Positions 1 through 8,021 of a stretch of 64,000 nucleotides of DNA are shown here, one piece after another. The DNA is taken from assembly GCA_026399435.1 (NCBI GenBank), contig JAPLQX010000043.1, positions 62,001 through 126,000 of the forward strand, read 5' to 3'. A program made the position numbers and the translations under genes. The notes under the pieces were generated by a model. It was not told the DNA's origin and searched no databases. It was given only the letters and a program-made list of their open reading frames with translations. The DNA is from Rhodocyclales bacterium (GTDB lineage Bacteria; Pseudomonadota; Gammaproteobacteria; Burkholderiales; Rhodocyclaceae). Each line of letters starts with the position of its first letter. The first letter of the stretch is position 1.

Positions 1-118
1 AAAACAGTGATTCGCATTACGCAATACGTGGCTTCCCCATCAAAAAAAGGGACAGAGGGCCGAAGAGGGAGGGCCGACACCTGTTCAGCCGTCTCTATCC
101 TGCCCTCTGACGCCGCAT

Positions 119-280
119 TCAAGACTGGTCGGTTCGACGCTGCAAGGCGGCCTTCTGGCAGGCACGGCTGGCGCGCTTGTCCTTGCGCTGGTGGGCGCCA
201 CCCTTGTTCAGCAGCGGATCGATCGCCAGCGGATTGCGCGGCTTGATGGATCGTAGCAGCCGCTGTTTGGCCCGTTTCAT
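119..280 (-). CDS. Small basic hypothetical protein overlapping bioC
   Basis: A 53-residue lysine/arginine-rich ORF too short for most gene callers. Its ATG overlaps the bioC stop codon in an ATGA arrangement (277-280), which suggests translational coupling and is the main reason to accept it. The product begins MKRAKQRLLRS and contains NPLAIDPLLNKGGAHQRK. No membrane segment or known motif is seen. Its small size and strong positive charge would fit an RNA- or ribosome-associated protein, but this is only inference. The 118 bases before it hold nothing recognisable. Confidence 0.5.
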   Translation of the reverse strand: MKRAKQRLLRSIKPRNPLAIDPLLNKGGAHQRKDKRASRACQKAALQRRTDQS

Positions 281-1122
281 CGCGAACGAAACTTCACCAC
301 CGCGCGCCCGTCGGCGATCTGCCTCGGCTCCGGCTTCCAGGCATGGCCATAGACGATTTCAAAACTGGCCGGCAGACGTCCGTCGGCGTCCTGCGGCCAG
401 GCGCCGAACAGGCGGCGCCAGTCGCGCCAGCCCTGGCGCCCCAGCAAGGCGTCACGCACGCCCAGATGGCGCTGGTCGGCGAGGAAGACCCGCGGTGTCG
501 GGTAGGTCAGCGTGATGAGTTCCATGTCCATCACCGGATCGCCGAAGCCGGCAGCCACCAGCATGTCGCCCAGATCGTGCATGTCGAGGAAGCGCCTCAC
601 CATATCCCGCAAGGGGACTTCCTTCGGGGCATTGCCAGCGCCGACTCCTGCGCCGGCCTCGCGCAGTTCTTTCAGCGTATCGGGACCGAGCGTGGCAAAG
701 CTCAGCAGGCCGCCTACCTCCAGCACGCGATGCAATTCGCGCAAGGCAGGCAGCGGGTCGTCCAGCCAGTGCAACATCAGATTCGACCAGACCAGGCCCA
801 GCGAATTGGCGACCAGCGGCAAGGCACGCACGTCGGCATTGACCAGGCGCGGCCCGCGCCCGGTCAAGCGCTGCAGGAGCGGAGTGCGCCGGCGGACGGT
901 GCGCAGCATGGGCAACGCGTAGTCGACCGCAAGCGCCTGCGCCTTCGAATAGCGCTGCTGCAGTTCGCGAATGCCGTCGCCCGTGGCGCAACCGATGTCG
1001 GCAACGCATTGAGGAGCAATCTTTACCAGGTCCAGCCGGGCCGCCATGCGAGCACCCACTTCGCGGGCGAGGACCGCGGATGAATCGTAGGATGCGGCAG
1101 CGCCGGCGAAGTCGCTGCGCAC
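277..1122 (-). CDS. bioC: Malonyl-ACP O-methyltransferase BioC
   Basis: A 281-residue class I SAM-dependent methyltransferase. Known BioC enzymes methylate the free carboxyl of malonyl-ACP so that fatty acid synthesis can build the pimeloyl chain of biotin. Motif I reads VADIGCATGDG at about residues 40-50, and the C-terminal half carries the HWLDDPLPALRELHRVL region typical of the family. The start is GTG, 6 bases after the bioB stop, so the two genes are very probably cotranscribed. The bioB neighbour makes the BioC assignment firmer than the domain alone would. The stop overlaps the start of a small ORF. Confidence 0.88.
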   Translation of the reverse strand: MRSDFAGAAASYDSSAVLAREVGARMAARLDLVKIAPQCVADIGCATGDGIRELQQRYSKAQALAVDYALPMLRTVRRRTPLLQRLTGRGPRLVNADVRALPLVANSLGLVWSNLMLHWLDDPLPALRELHRVLEVGGLLSFATLGPDTLKELREAGAGVGAGNAPKEVPLRDMVRRFLDMHDLGDMLVAAGFGDPVMDMELITLTYPTPRVFLADQRHLGVRDALLGRQGWRDWRRLFGAWPQDADGRLPASFEIVYGHAWKPEPRQIADGRAVVKFRSR

Positions 1123-1128
1123 GATCGT

Positions 1129-2106
1129 TCAGGCGGCAGTGAGTCCCAGCCGGGCGAACAAGGCTTCGTCGCGATCGGCTTCGGGGTTGCCGGCCGTCAG
1201 TAGCTTGTCGCCATAGAAAATCGAATTGGCGCCGGCGAGGAAGCACAGCGCCTGCAATTCGTCGCTCATTTCCTGGCGGCCGGCCGACAGCCTGACCATC
1301 GAGCCGGGCATGCTGATGCGTGCCACGGCGATGGTGCGCACGAACTCGAAGGGATCGAGCGGCGGCGCGTTTTCCAGCGGCGTACCGGGCATCGGCACCA
1401 GTTCGTTGATCGGCACCGATTCGGGCGGCGGGTTCATGTTGGCCAGTTCGGCCAGCAGGGAAGCGCGCTGGCGTCGCGTTTCGCCCATGCCGACGATGCC
1501 GCCGCAGCAGACCTTGATGCCGGCCCCGCGCACCTTGTCGAGGGTATCGAAGCGATCATTCTGACTGTGGGTCTTGATCACTTGGCCGTAGAATTCCGGG
1601 GCGGTATCGAGGTTGTGGTTGTAATAGTCGAGCCCGGCTTCTTTCAACCGCTCGGCTTGGCCTTGCTTCAGCATGCCGAGCGTGACGCAGGTTTCGAGGC
1701 CGAGCGCTTTGACCGCGCCGATCATGTCGGTGACCCGGTCGAGGTCCTTGTCCTTCGGTCCGCGCCAAGCCGCACCCATGCAGAAGCGCGTGGCGCCCTT
1801 GTCCTTGGCGGCCTGCGCGGCGGCGACGACATCGCCGACTTCGAGCAGGGCCTCGCGCTGCGCTTCGCCGTGATGCGCCGATTGCGAGCAATAGCCGCAA
1901 TCCTCCGAGCAGCCGCCGGTCTTGATCGACAGCAGGGTCGACAGCTGGACCGCATTGGCCTCGTGATTCTGCCGATGCACTTGCTGTGCGCGATACAGCA
2001 GGTCGCTAAAGGGCAGGTCGAACAAGCCGACGAGGGCCTCGGTGGTCCAGCGAGTAGCCGGAACAAATGCAGGCGAAACGGTTTTGGGTGCGGCTGTGGC
2101 AGTCAT
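1129..2106 (-). CDS. bioB: Biotin synthase BioB
   Basis: A radical SAM enzyme that inserts sulfur into dethiobiotin in the last step of biotin synthesis. The signature CxxxCxxC that binds the 4Fe-4S cluster is seen as CSEDCGYC (Cys66, 70, 73 counted from the chosen start), followed by the YNHNLDT and PINELVP motifs of the family. The ORF stays open upstream to a TTG at 2169 (346 residues), but the ATG at 2106 (325 residues) is preferred. That length matches the family, and the ATG is conserved in the decayed second copy of this 5' end near 18.3 kb. No strong ribosome binding site precedes either start. Confidence 0.93.
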   Translation of the reverse strand: MTATAAPKTVSPAFVPATRWTTEALVGLFDLPFSDLLYRAQQVHRQNHEANAVQLSTLLSIKTGGCSEDCGYCSQSAHHGEAQREALLEVGDVVAAAQAAKDKGATRFCMGAAWRGPKDKDLDRVTDMIGAVKALGLETCVTLGMLKQGQAERLKEAGLDYYNHNLDTAPEFYGQVIKTHSQNDRFDTLDKVRGAGIKVCCGGIVGMGETRRQRASLLAELANMNPPPESVPINELVPMPGTPLENAPPLDPFEFVRTIAVARISMPGSMVRLSAGRQEMSDELQALCFLAGANSIFYGDKLLTAGNPEADRDEALFARLGLTAA

Positions 2107-2215
2107 CGCAGGGGACTCGCTAGAATGCAGGGAGGCGCGAATCTTGGTGGAAGGAGCAAGGCTTGTCAATTGCAGCGAGTGCAGGCGAGCCCTGAAATCG
2201 ACGCGCCGGAAGCAT
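2032..2215. repeat. Copy A of the duplicated bioB-comF divergent region
   Basis: This stretch aligns in the same orientation with 18230-18400. By eye about 118 of 145 aligned bases match, and the core 2092-2128 is nearly identical. It holds the 5' end of the working bioB on the minus strand. On the plus strand it holds a decayed comF 5' end: a TTG start at 2163 with a ribosome binding site AAGGAG before it, the first residues LSIAA shared with ComF, then a stop at 2193. A one-base shift restores similarity (CRRALKST against LKKALRNT). Confidence 0.8.
2163..2215 (+). pseudogene. Decayed 5' stub of comF
   Basis: The reading frame starts TTG TCA ATT GCA GC like the intact comF at 18360, but reaches a stop codon after ten codons. 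Shifting by one base gives CRRALKST, which matches LKKALRNT of intact ComF at the same place. The zinc-finger and phosphoribosyltransferase parts are absent. It is a non-functional remnant left at the bioB end of the inserted locus. The assignment rests only on comparison within this window. Confidence 0.6.
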
Positions 2216-2217
2216 GA

Positions 2218-2826
2218 TCAACTGCGACGCTGCTTGCCTGGAGTTTCTCTCAATCCTGGCGGCCTTGTGTCCAGGAATTTCTTTTTTTCTGCCCAGCTTT
2301 CGTATTCCCAGGTGCCTTCATCAAAGTCATAGGCAAAGGTATCGAAGATAGTGAAGGTCGCCACGTAGAAGAATTTCGGCTTCCCCTGGATGCAGGAATA
2401 GCCGAAATTCTCGCCCAGCCTCTCCGCAAGCTGCTCGCGCTTGATGCCCAGCGTTTCCAGGCTTTGCGGACAACGTCCGTACACCTCCGAATATTCGCTC
2501 ACAGCCAAAGCGATTTGATCCGCATCGACTCGCGCAGCCTTGTGCCAAATGTAATGAATATCCGCCACCATCACGAACGCCACAACCCATATGAAGATGC
2601 GAATGAGTTGCGCCCATCTGGCGTAAGGCCTCCTGACAATCACGTAGGCGCTGTAGGTAAACCACGCCGTAAACGGCAACACCAGAACGAAAACAAGGAA
2701 GCCGGCATGCCGCTGCCCCAGGGTCAGCACCAGGATGACCGCAAAGAGCGTTGAGGTGTAAATCCTTTTCTTCGAGTCCCGGGACAGGTGAAAACGAACG
2801 CTGCTGTCGTTCAATTTGAAGGTCAC
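2218..2826 (-). CDS. Hypothetical inner-membrane protein at end of pilus locus 1
   Basis: A 202-residue protein starting at GTG. It has hydrophobic segments at about residues 25-40, 44-65 and 75-92, followed by a soluble C-terminal part likely outside the cytoplasm. The sequence DADQIALAVSEYSEVYGRCP recalls the post-helix region of pilins, but there is no prepilin leader. It is the last minus-strand gene of pilus locus 1 and abuts the duplicated bioB-comF region. Function is unknown. A probable terminator lies between it and the pilin gene upstream, so it may be transcribed separately. Confidence 0.6.
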   Translation of the reverse strand: MTFKLNDSSVRFHLSRDSKKRIYTSTLFAVILVLTLGQRHAGFLVFVLVLPFTAWFTYSAYVIVRRPYARWAQLIRIFIWVVAFVMVADIHYIWHKAARVDADQIALAVSEYSEVYGRCPQSLETLGIKREQLAERLGENFGYSCIQGKPKFFYVATFTIFDTFAYDFDEGTWEYESWAEKKKFLDTRPPGLRETPGKQRRS

Positions 2827-2945
2827 TCCGCCTTTGGCACGGCCTGCCCGAATGCAGGCAGAAGAGACGGATACTACGCGTCAGGAGCCGGTTCCGGCAA
2901 CACGGCTAACAGGCCCGCTGGCTGCGGGCTGTGGCACGAAGACCA

Positions 2946-2985
2946 AACGACAGGCGGTGCAAACCCGCACCGCCTGTCGTTCTTG
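2946..2985 (-). terminator. Stem-loop terminator after the 3.0-3.7 kb prepilin gene
   Basis: A perfect 15-base inverted repeat (AACGACAGGCGGTGC with its complement) surrounds a 6-base loop, 50-90 bases downstream of the prepilin stop at 3037. The run following it on the minus strand (TGGTCTTC) is only modestly T-rich, so termination strength is uncertain. Confidence 0.6.
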
Positions 2986-3036
2986 AGGATCAATCCGCCG
3001 GCCAACAAAACACAAGCCGCCGGCGAGAGTCATTCA

Positions 3037-3744
3037 TCAGCCGATCCTCATGCACACCGTCCATGGATTGGTAACAACCGTGGTGTCTTCGTTATAGGCG
3101 GTGGGTGCGGGCGCGGCCGCCACCGGGGCCAATGGCGCAGCAGCGGTAGCAGCGCCACGCAAGTTACCGACGTTATTGCCGATATTCGTTGCGGGCAAGG
3201 GCCCGTCGATGATGGTATCGATAGCCGCCGCCTGCTTGGTCGACAAGCCAGAAGCGCAAACGAAGGTGCCGTTCAGGCCATAAACGGTAGGCGCCCCAAC
3301 CGCGATGCCAATCGTTCCGCCCGCCGAGTGCTTCGGCAGCGCTGCAAGCAGGACGTCGGTGGGGCTGCCGGACAACAATCCGGAAGCACGCATCGCCTGC
3401 CAGAACGACTGGTTTTCGCCAACGGCGTTGGTGAACGTAGCCGCTACCGGAGCGGCGAGAATACCATTGGCATTGCCACCCACGGTATTTGCCCAACCAC
3501 GGGCGGTATACGTAGCAAGGGCCTCATCGCCGGGGGGAACTTTGTAGCGATCGATGTAGCTGTTGTAGGCCGCCTGGATCGCCTTCATGTCGTTGACGAT
3601 GGATTTGGTCTTGGTGTTCTCGATCATTTCCTGGCCTTGCAGCACGCCGACCAGCAGCAGGCCGATGATGACCAGAACGATGGCGATTTCCACCAGGGTG
3701 AAACCCGACTGGCGGCTTGCGATTCGATTTCTCAGATTTCTCAT
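3037..3744 (-). CDS. Type IV prepilin-like protein, locus 1
   Basis: A 235-residue prepilin. The leader ends in SGFTLVEIAIVLVIIG at residues 13-28: prepilin peptidase would cut after Gly, and Glu at +5 is present. The region after the helix (YNSYIDRYKVPPGDEA) and the C-terminal Cys pair (about residues 150 and 232) fit a family of pseudopilins found beside type II secretion-like loci. The C-terminal third contains an Ala/Pro-rich stretch. A ribosome binding site AAGGA lies upstream of the ATG. The gene is separated from the main locus 1 block by a two-component pair and is probably its own transcription unit. Confidence 0.82.
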   Translation of the reverse strand: MRNLRNRIASRQSGFTLVEIAIVLVIIGLLLVGVLQGQEMIENTKTKSIVNDMKAIQAAYNSYIDRYKVPPGDEALATYTARGWANTVGGNANGILAAPVAATFTNAVGENQSFWQAMRASGLLSGSPTDVLLAALPKHSAGGTIGIAVGAPTVYGLNGTFVCASGLSTKQAAAIDTIIDGPLPATNIGNNVGNLRGAATAAAPLAPVAAAPAPTAYNEDTTVVTNPWTVCMRIG

Positions 3745-3835
3745 GATGGATTCCTTTTGACTTGATTGATAACGAACTGATAGCTCACATATAGCACTTT
3801 AGCGCTAGATACCGGACCGGGGAAGTCAGAAAGTT

Positions 3836-4954
3836 TTACGGTGCCTGCGCCGGCAGGCGCAACAAGAAGCTCAAACCCTCCGGCAAGGCCCTGGCCAGAA
3901 GGTCTCCGCCCGCTTCGCGCAGGCTCTTGCGCGCCTGATAAAGACCCAGGCCGAGGCCTTGCGGACGTCCGCTGGCGAAAGGCTCGAAGATCTTCTCCGG
4001 TGCCAGCGGAACGATGCCAGGCGGCCAGGGGCAGAAGAAATCCAGTTCTGCCATGGGCGCCGGCGCATCAGGGGTCGTGCGCAACTGCAATGTCGGGCTG
4101 GCGGATGCCGCTTCGCGCCAGGCGCTGGCGACGTTGCCGAAAAGATTGTCCAGTGCCCTCGCCAGCAGGCCCGCGACGACCCAGGCCGAGGCCTCCCCCG
4201 TTATCGTCGGCTCGACTCCGGCCAGGCGCGCCGCATGAAGGGTGGCATCACGCAAATCGATCAAGGCAGGCTGTTCCACCGCCGGGGTCTTTCCCAGTGC
4301 GCCAATCAGGCGTTCGGCGCGATCCCCGGCCAGCGGCGCGTTGTCGCGCAAGCGCCGGGCAGCGGCGAGCATGGCTTCGGGGGTTTCGCAGGCGGCAAAG
4401 TCGGCGCTCACCCAGAGCACCCATTGCGCCAGGTTGCGCATGTCGTGCTGCAAGTAGAGCGACAGTCGGGCGCGTTCCGCGAGCGCGGCCGAGAGCGCCT
4501 CGGTACGGGCATGCAAACGTGTCTCCAGCAGCAGAACAAAAACGCGCGCCAGATGCTCGGCGAACAGGCGGTGTTCACCCCACGCGGCTGAGTGGGTCAG
4601 GGAAAGCCGCAGCTCCACCTCGTCGCCGCTGGCAAGCTCGAAGGTGAGCGGCGGAACCGCCGCGGCTTTTTTGGGGACGTTTGCGGCGCCGAGCATGCCG
4701 GCCACCGGCTGACCAAACCAGGTGCCTTCCCAGCTCAGGCGCTGCCAGCCACCGCCGGCGAGCTCCGGCCATCCGGCGGCGGGAAGTTCCAGGGGATCGA
4801 TGGGCTGGCTTGCCAGTTGCAGCAAACTTTCCATGCGGCGGCGATAGCTGCGCGCCAATCGCGCAATGCGGTAGCTGGCTGCCATCAGCGTCACGCCAAC
4901 GGCGACGAGGAAGAAGCCCAGCTTATCCAGGTTATTCGGGACGTCGAATTCCAT
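3836..4954 (-). CDS. Sensor histidine kinase with degenerate G1 box
   Basis: A 372-residue membrane-anchored kinase with one hydrophobic segment at about residues 11-29. The phospho-acceptor box is LQHDMRNLAQ (His170), of the HDxxN type seen in PrsK-like kinases. The N box is DNLFGN (270-274) and the G2 box is GLGLGL (333-338). The G1 box, normally DxGxGI, reads PWPPGI (about 309-314), so the conserved Asp and first Gly are missing. ATP binding or autophosphorylation may be altered. It follows the response regulator gene with a 23-base overlap, so the pair is cotranscribed. The position between prepilin genes suggests control of locus 1. Confidence 0.82.
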   Translation of the reverse strand: MEFDVPNNLDKLGFFLVAVGVTLMAASYRIARLARSYRRRMESLLQLASQPIDPLELPAAGWPELAGGGWQRLSWEGTWFGQPVAGMLGAANVPKKAAAVPPLTFELASGDEVELRLSLTHSAAWGEHRLFAEHLARVFVLLLETRLHARTEALSAALAERARLSLYLQHDMRNLAQWVLWVSADFAACETPEAMLAAARRLRDNAPLAGDRAERLIGALGKTPAVEQPALIDLRDATLHAARLAGVEPTITGEASAWVVAGLLARALDNLFGNVASAWREAASASPTLQLRTTPDAPAPMAELDFFCPWPPGIVPLAPEKIFEPFASGRPQGLGLGLYQARKSLREAGGDLLARALPEGLSFLLRLPAQAP

Positions 4955-5546
4955 ACTTGTTCAAGTAATAGTAGACGTGTTCGCGGGCCATGCCGAGACG
5001 ACGGCCGGTTTCGGCGATGTTGTAATCCGTTTCCGCAAGCACGCGGCGCAGCAGTTGTTCCTCGGCGGCAGCGGCGGCCTCTTTCGGACCTTCGTCCAGG
5101 CGCGCGGTCAGATGCAGGCGCGCCTCACCGGCTTCTGCCATGCGGGTTTCTTCACCGGCAAACAGTTCGGCCCGGCGCAAGGCTTGAATGATCATTGCAA
5201 CGGTCGCGGGCTTCACCAGAAAATCGAATGCGCCACGGCGCACGGCCTCCAGCGCCGCCGCCCGTTCATCCTGCCCGGTAAGAACGATGACCTTGGTCGC
5301 TGGCGTCTGGTGCAAACATTCATCGAGCAATGCCAGGCCTTCAGTCATGGTACTGGGCGCCGGCGGCAGACCGAGATCGAGCAGTACCAGGCCGGGCGGC
5401 GTGGCTGACGCAAGGCAGGCCAGCGCCGTTGCGCGATCATGTGCCTGCTGCACGACATAGCCTTCGTCACCCAGCGCGGAGGCAAGATAGCCCCTGAGTG
5501 CCGGGTCGTCTTCAACGATCAGCAGGGATTGGTTGCTTGCGGGCAC
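4932..5546 (-). CDS. Response regulator, receiver plus Fis-type HTH
   Basis: A 204-residue regulator. The receiver domain (about residues 7-125) has the acidic pocket EDD (12-14), phospho-acceptor Asp57 in LLDLGLPP, Thr90 in IVLTG and Lys112 in FLVKP. The C-terminal 40 residues (LLRRVLAETDYNIAETGRRLGMAREHV at 165-191, in part) are a Fis-like helix-turn-helix. There is no AAA+ sigma-54 activation domain between them, so it should act as a simple DNA-binding regulator. It precedes and overlaps the kinase gene. Targets are unknown; the prepilin genes either side are the obvious candidates. Confidence 0.85.
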   Translation of the reverse strand: MPASNQSLLIVEDDPALRGYLASALGDEGYVVQQAHDRATALACLASATPPGLVLLDLGLPPAPSTMTEGLALLDECLHQTPATKVIVLTGQDERAAALEAVRRGAFDFLVKPATVAMIIQALRRAELFAGEETRMAEAGEARLHLTARLDEGPKEAAAAAEEQLLRRVLAETDYNIAETGRRLGMAREHVYYYLNKYGIRRPE

Positions 5547-5637
5547 GATAGCTCAGCGGTCACGGCAGGCTGCCTGCCTGAAGCATGCGATTGAGGGTCC
5601 CAAATAGCCCAAGGCAACTTAGCTTGCTGAACCATTA

Positions 5638-6579
5638 TTACTTCCTTGGCTTAAGGTTGGCTCTTGTCAGCACGTCGAGAATCTTTGGATGGAGCGTTAC
5701 GTCGTCGAAGTGTTGTGCTGTCTGGGTATCGTTGTGGGGCGCATCGCGATATGACAGGTTAACTACGCTTCCGGTCATTAAAGCAACGCCATTGCTGTTT
5801 AACGCCTCGCTGGTACCAACAACTCCGCTTCCCGGAGAAAGCGCACCTAAAGTTGTGTAGGCCCCGGCGGCATTCTGTCCGTGAGCGATAAGCACGTAAG
5901 CCGCACCTGTTGGTGTTAGTGCTGAGGGCTGATTGAGCCAGTTGCCACTTCCGTCCGTTACGGGAAGGCCGTTGTTGAGAAGAACATTGTCAATGCCGCT
6001 GCAAAGACCGCTGCATCCTGCTGAGCAACTGGTACACGGTAGGACGGTAGTGCATTGTGAATAGGTCGTCGCCAGCGTATTGACTTGAGCGGCAACCTGG
6101 GCGGTTACGTTCCCGGCCGAACAGTTTGTCATGTCCATTGCGTTGTACGGCCCTGGAACAGGGACATTTGCAAAACTTGCGGTCAAGCCCGGATGAACTC
6201 GGTACGTAACTCTGTTTCCATAAGAATCCAGTGCCGCGCTCTCAGGTAGACCCAGCGTTACCCAAGGGGCAATTCCATTGCTCTGGTTGGCCGGGATACA
6301 CGCGCCGGTAATCGCATTACGCTGCTCTACTCCTGCATTCGCAGCTCCCGTTGCGATCGTTCCATCCGCAGGACAAGGCAGTCGCCGATTCTGCATTACG
6401 AAGGCTACAAGTGCCGAATCGATGGTTGAAAGAGTCGGACCACCGGTAGCCGCCTTGGCGGTCGTCCGAGCCATGTCCTGCATCGCCATTTTCGCGAATG
6501 CGGCAAGCATCAGAACCGCTACGATTGCCGCAACGGCCATAAGCACGCCGCCTCGTTGTCTAGTGCGCACGCGGACCAA
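5638..6579 (-). CDS. Pilin-like protein lacking the prepilin motif, locus 1
   Basis: A 313-residue paralogue of the adjacent prepilin: both share NRRLPCPADGTIATG, the GNWLNQP/GNWLNNP block, the GAAYVL block, SEALN, the SYRDAP block and QHFDD. Its N-terminus is RQRGGVLMAVAAIVAVLMLA, which resembles PilX/GspK-type minor pilins and lacks the FTLIE sequence and Glu5. It also carries a Cys-rich insertion (CTSCSAGCSGLC). The TTG start at 6579 is chosen because AAAAGG lies 6-9 bases before it; a GTG at 6570 is an alternative. It overlaps the preceding gene by 20 bases. It may act as a tip or initiating subunit. Confidence 0.78.
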   Translation of the reverse strand: MVRVRTRQRGGVLMAVAAIVAVLMLAAFAKMAMQDMARTTAKAATGGPTLSTIDSALVAFVMQNRRLPCPADGTIATGAANAGVEQRNAITGACIPANQSNGIAPWVTLGLPESAALDSYGNRVTYRVHPGLTASFANVPVPGPYNAMDMTNCSAGNVTAQVAAQVNTLATTYSQCTTVLPCTSCSAGCSGLCSGIDNVLLNNGLPVTDGSGNWLNQPSALTPTGAAYVLIAHGQNAAGAYTTLGALSPGSGVVGTSEALNSNGVALMTGSVVNLSYRDAPHNDTQTAQHFDDVTLHPKILDVLTRANLKPRK

Positions 6580-7465
6580 GGTTCGCCTTTTGTAATACGG
6601 TCATGATGGTCGGATAGCTCAGGTAGTCATCGAAGTGCTGGGTTGCGACTGGTGGTGTGTCAAGGAGTGGAGCATCGCGATAGGATGTGGCGATAACGCC
6701 ACCTGTCATCAGCGCCAGATTGTTTTGATTCAAAGCTTCGCTAGTACCTGACGCAATAGTTCCAGGTGAAAGGTTGCCGCTACTGTTGTAGGACCCCGTG
6801 CCGCTCGGGCCGTGGGAGACCAGCACATAAGCAGCACCAGTGTAGGGAGCCACGATAGGGTTATTGAGCCAATTGCCGTTGCCGTCAGATACCGGAAGGC
6901 CTTTGCCATTGAGAAAATTCTGCGGAGAAGTACAAGTTGCTCCCCCAACACAGGCAGCAGGATTGCATACTGGATTGAGTACAGATACCACCCCTGCCGT
7001 CCCTATGGGATCACACGAGCTCATATCCATTACTCCATTCGGAACCGCTGGAGCTGCTTGCGCCAAGTTTGTAGCAACCCGGTACGTAATCCTTCCACTC
7101 CACGGGTCTGTAGCACTGTCCTCTGAAATACCGAGCGTTACCCAGGGTACGACGCCACTAATTTCGGTTGCAGGAGCGCAGAGGCCCGTCGCAACAACGA
7201 GAGTCTCTACTCCTGCGTTCGCAACCCCTGTAGCGATTGTCCCATCCGCAGGGCAAGGCAAGCGACGGTTCTGAACCACGAAATTGACCAAAGCAGAATC
7301 AATTACCGAAAGCCTTGTCCTGACATCCTGCCGCTTTTGTGTATCGAGCATCGAAACCGATACAGGCATGAGAAAGGCGAGGACAAAGGCGATGATGCCC
7401 AACACCATGGCCATCTCTATTAGAGTGAAACCCTTAGGGCATTTATTGATCGGATCGCCGTTCAT
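6560..7465 (-). CDS. Type IV prepilin, LPCPADG family, locus 1
   Basis: A 301-residue prepilin with leader MNGDPINKCPKG followed by FTLIEMAMVLGIIAFVLAFL, so the peptidase site and Glu5 are intact. Residues after the helix read NRRLPCPADGTIATG, a signature of a betaproteobacterial pilin family. Several Cys residues suggest disulfides in the globular domain. It is followed by its motif-less paralogue with a 20-base overlap, indicating tandem duplication and coupled expression. It is the best candidate for the main subunit of the locus 1 fibre, though no expression evidence is visible. Confidence 0.83.
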   Translation of the reverse strand: MNGDPINKCPKGFTLIEMAMVLGIIAFVLAFLMPVSVSMLDTQKRQDVRTRLSVIDSALVNFVVQNRRLPCPADGTIATGVANAGVETLVVATGLCAPATEISGVVPWVTLGISEDSATDPWSGRITYRVATNLAQAAPAVPNGVMDMSSCDPIGTAGVVSVLNPVCNPAACVGGATCTSPQNFLNGKGLPVSDGNGNWLNNPIVAPYTGAAYVLVSHGPSGTGSYNSSGNLSPGTIASGTSEALNQNNLALMTGGVIATSYRDAPLLDTPPVATQHFDDYLSYPTIMTVLQKANLGPRAH

Positions 7466-7529
7466 TATTTTCTCTTTCGAGAACAGTAATTAATTCCTTG
7501 GTACAGAAGTGACCTGCCCATTTCAACAC

Positions 7530-7973
7530 TCACTTCTGCGGCCTGACGCTGACGGCGCCCTGCGGCAGGGCATCGGCGCGCGCTCCGCTTTCAACATCGA
7601 GCGTTTCGCGCACCCGAACGGGCTGGCCATCGATCGTGACGCTCCTGGCCGATATGACCGGTACTCCGACGGCGGGAACAGCCTGACCTTCGGCAACCGT
7701 TTGGCCATTGATCCAGGCGGTGCTCTTCTGCCCAGCACGCTTGACCAGGCCGGTTACCGAAACGGAGGTGCCGTAGCTGATGACTCCCAGTTGCTCGCCC
7801 TTGCGCGCGGCCACAATAGCGGTGCGCTCCGCCGGGGAAAAGAACAGGGTTCCCAAACGCTCCTGACCGGATTGAGCGCTTGCCGCCGCTGGTACCAGCA
7901 GCAATGACAGCCCCAGCATCCAGCCTGAGGCGGCACAAGGGCGCGTTATCAGAGGCAACTCGAAAAGACTCAT
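7530..7973 (-). CDS. PilP/MshK-like periplasmic protein, locus 1
   Basis: A 147-residue secreted protein. An N-terminal hydrophobic stretch ending at ASAQ (about residue 34) looks like a signal sequence. The body contains VSVTGLVKRAGQKSTAWING, the small beta-domain pattern shared with MshK, PilP and GspC, which link the inner-membrane platform to the secretin. The position after the PilO-like gene matches that role. It is short for PilP but similar in length to MshK. The assignment is by position and this motif. Confidence 0.65.
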   Translation of the reverse strand: MSLFELPLITRPCAASGWMLGLSLLLVPAAASAQSGQERLGTLFFSPAERTAIVAARKGEQLGVISYGTSVSVTGLVKRAGQKSTAWINGQTVAEGQAVPAVGVPVISARSVTIDGQPVRVRETLDVESGARADALPQGAVSVRPQK

Positions 7974-8021
7974 TATTTCAGTCTAGCAACATGGTAGAAA
8001 AAAGACGATCCGGACGATTGT

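Noticed and set aside
2788-3765. Plus-strand open frame of 325 codons opposite the prepilin
   Set aside because: The minus strand encodes a prepilin with a clear FTLVE leader; the plus frame crosses the terminator hairpin and has no recognisable content.
5564-5578. Palindrome GGCAGGCTGCCTGCC, with a similar one at 19508-19521
   Set aside because: The loop would be one base and there is no T run; two copies are too few to call a repeat or terminator.
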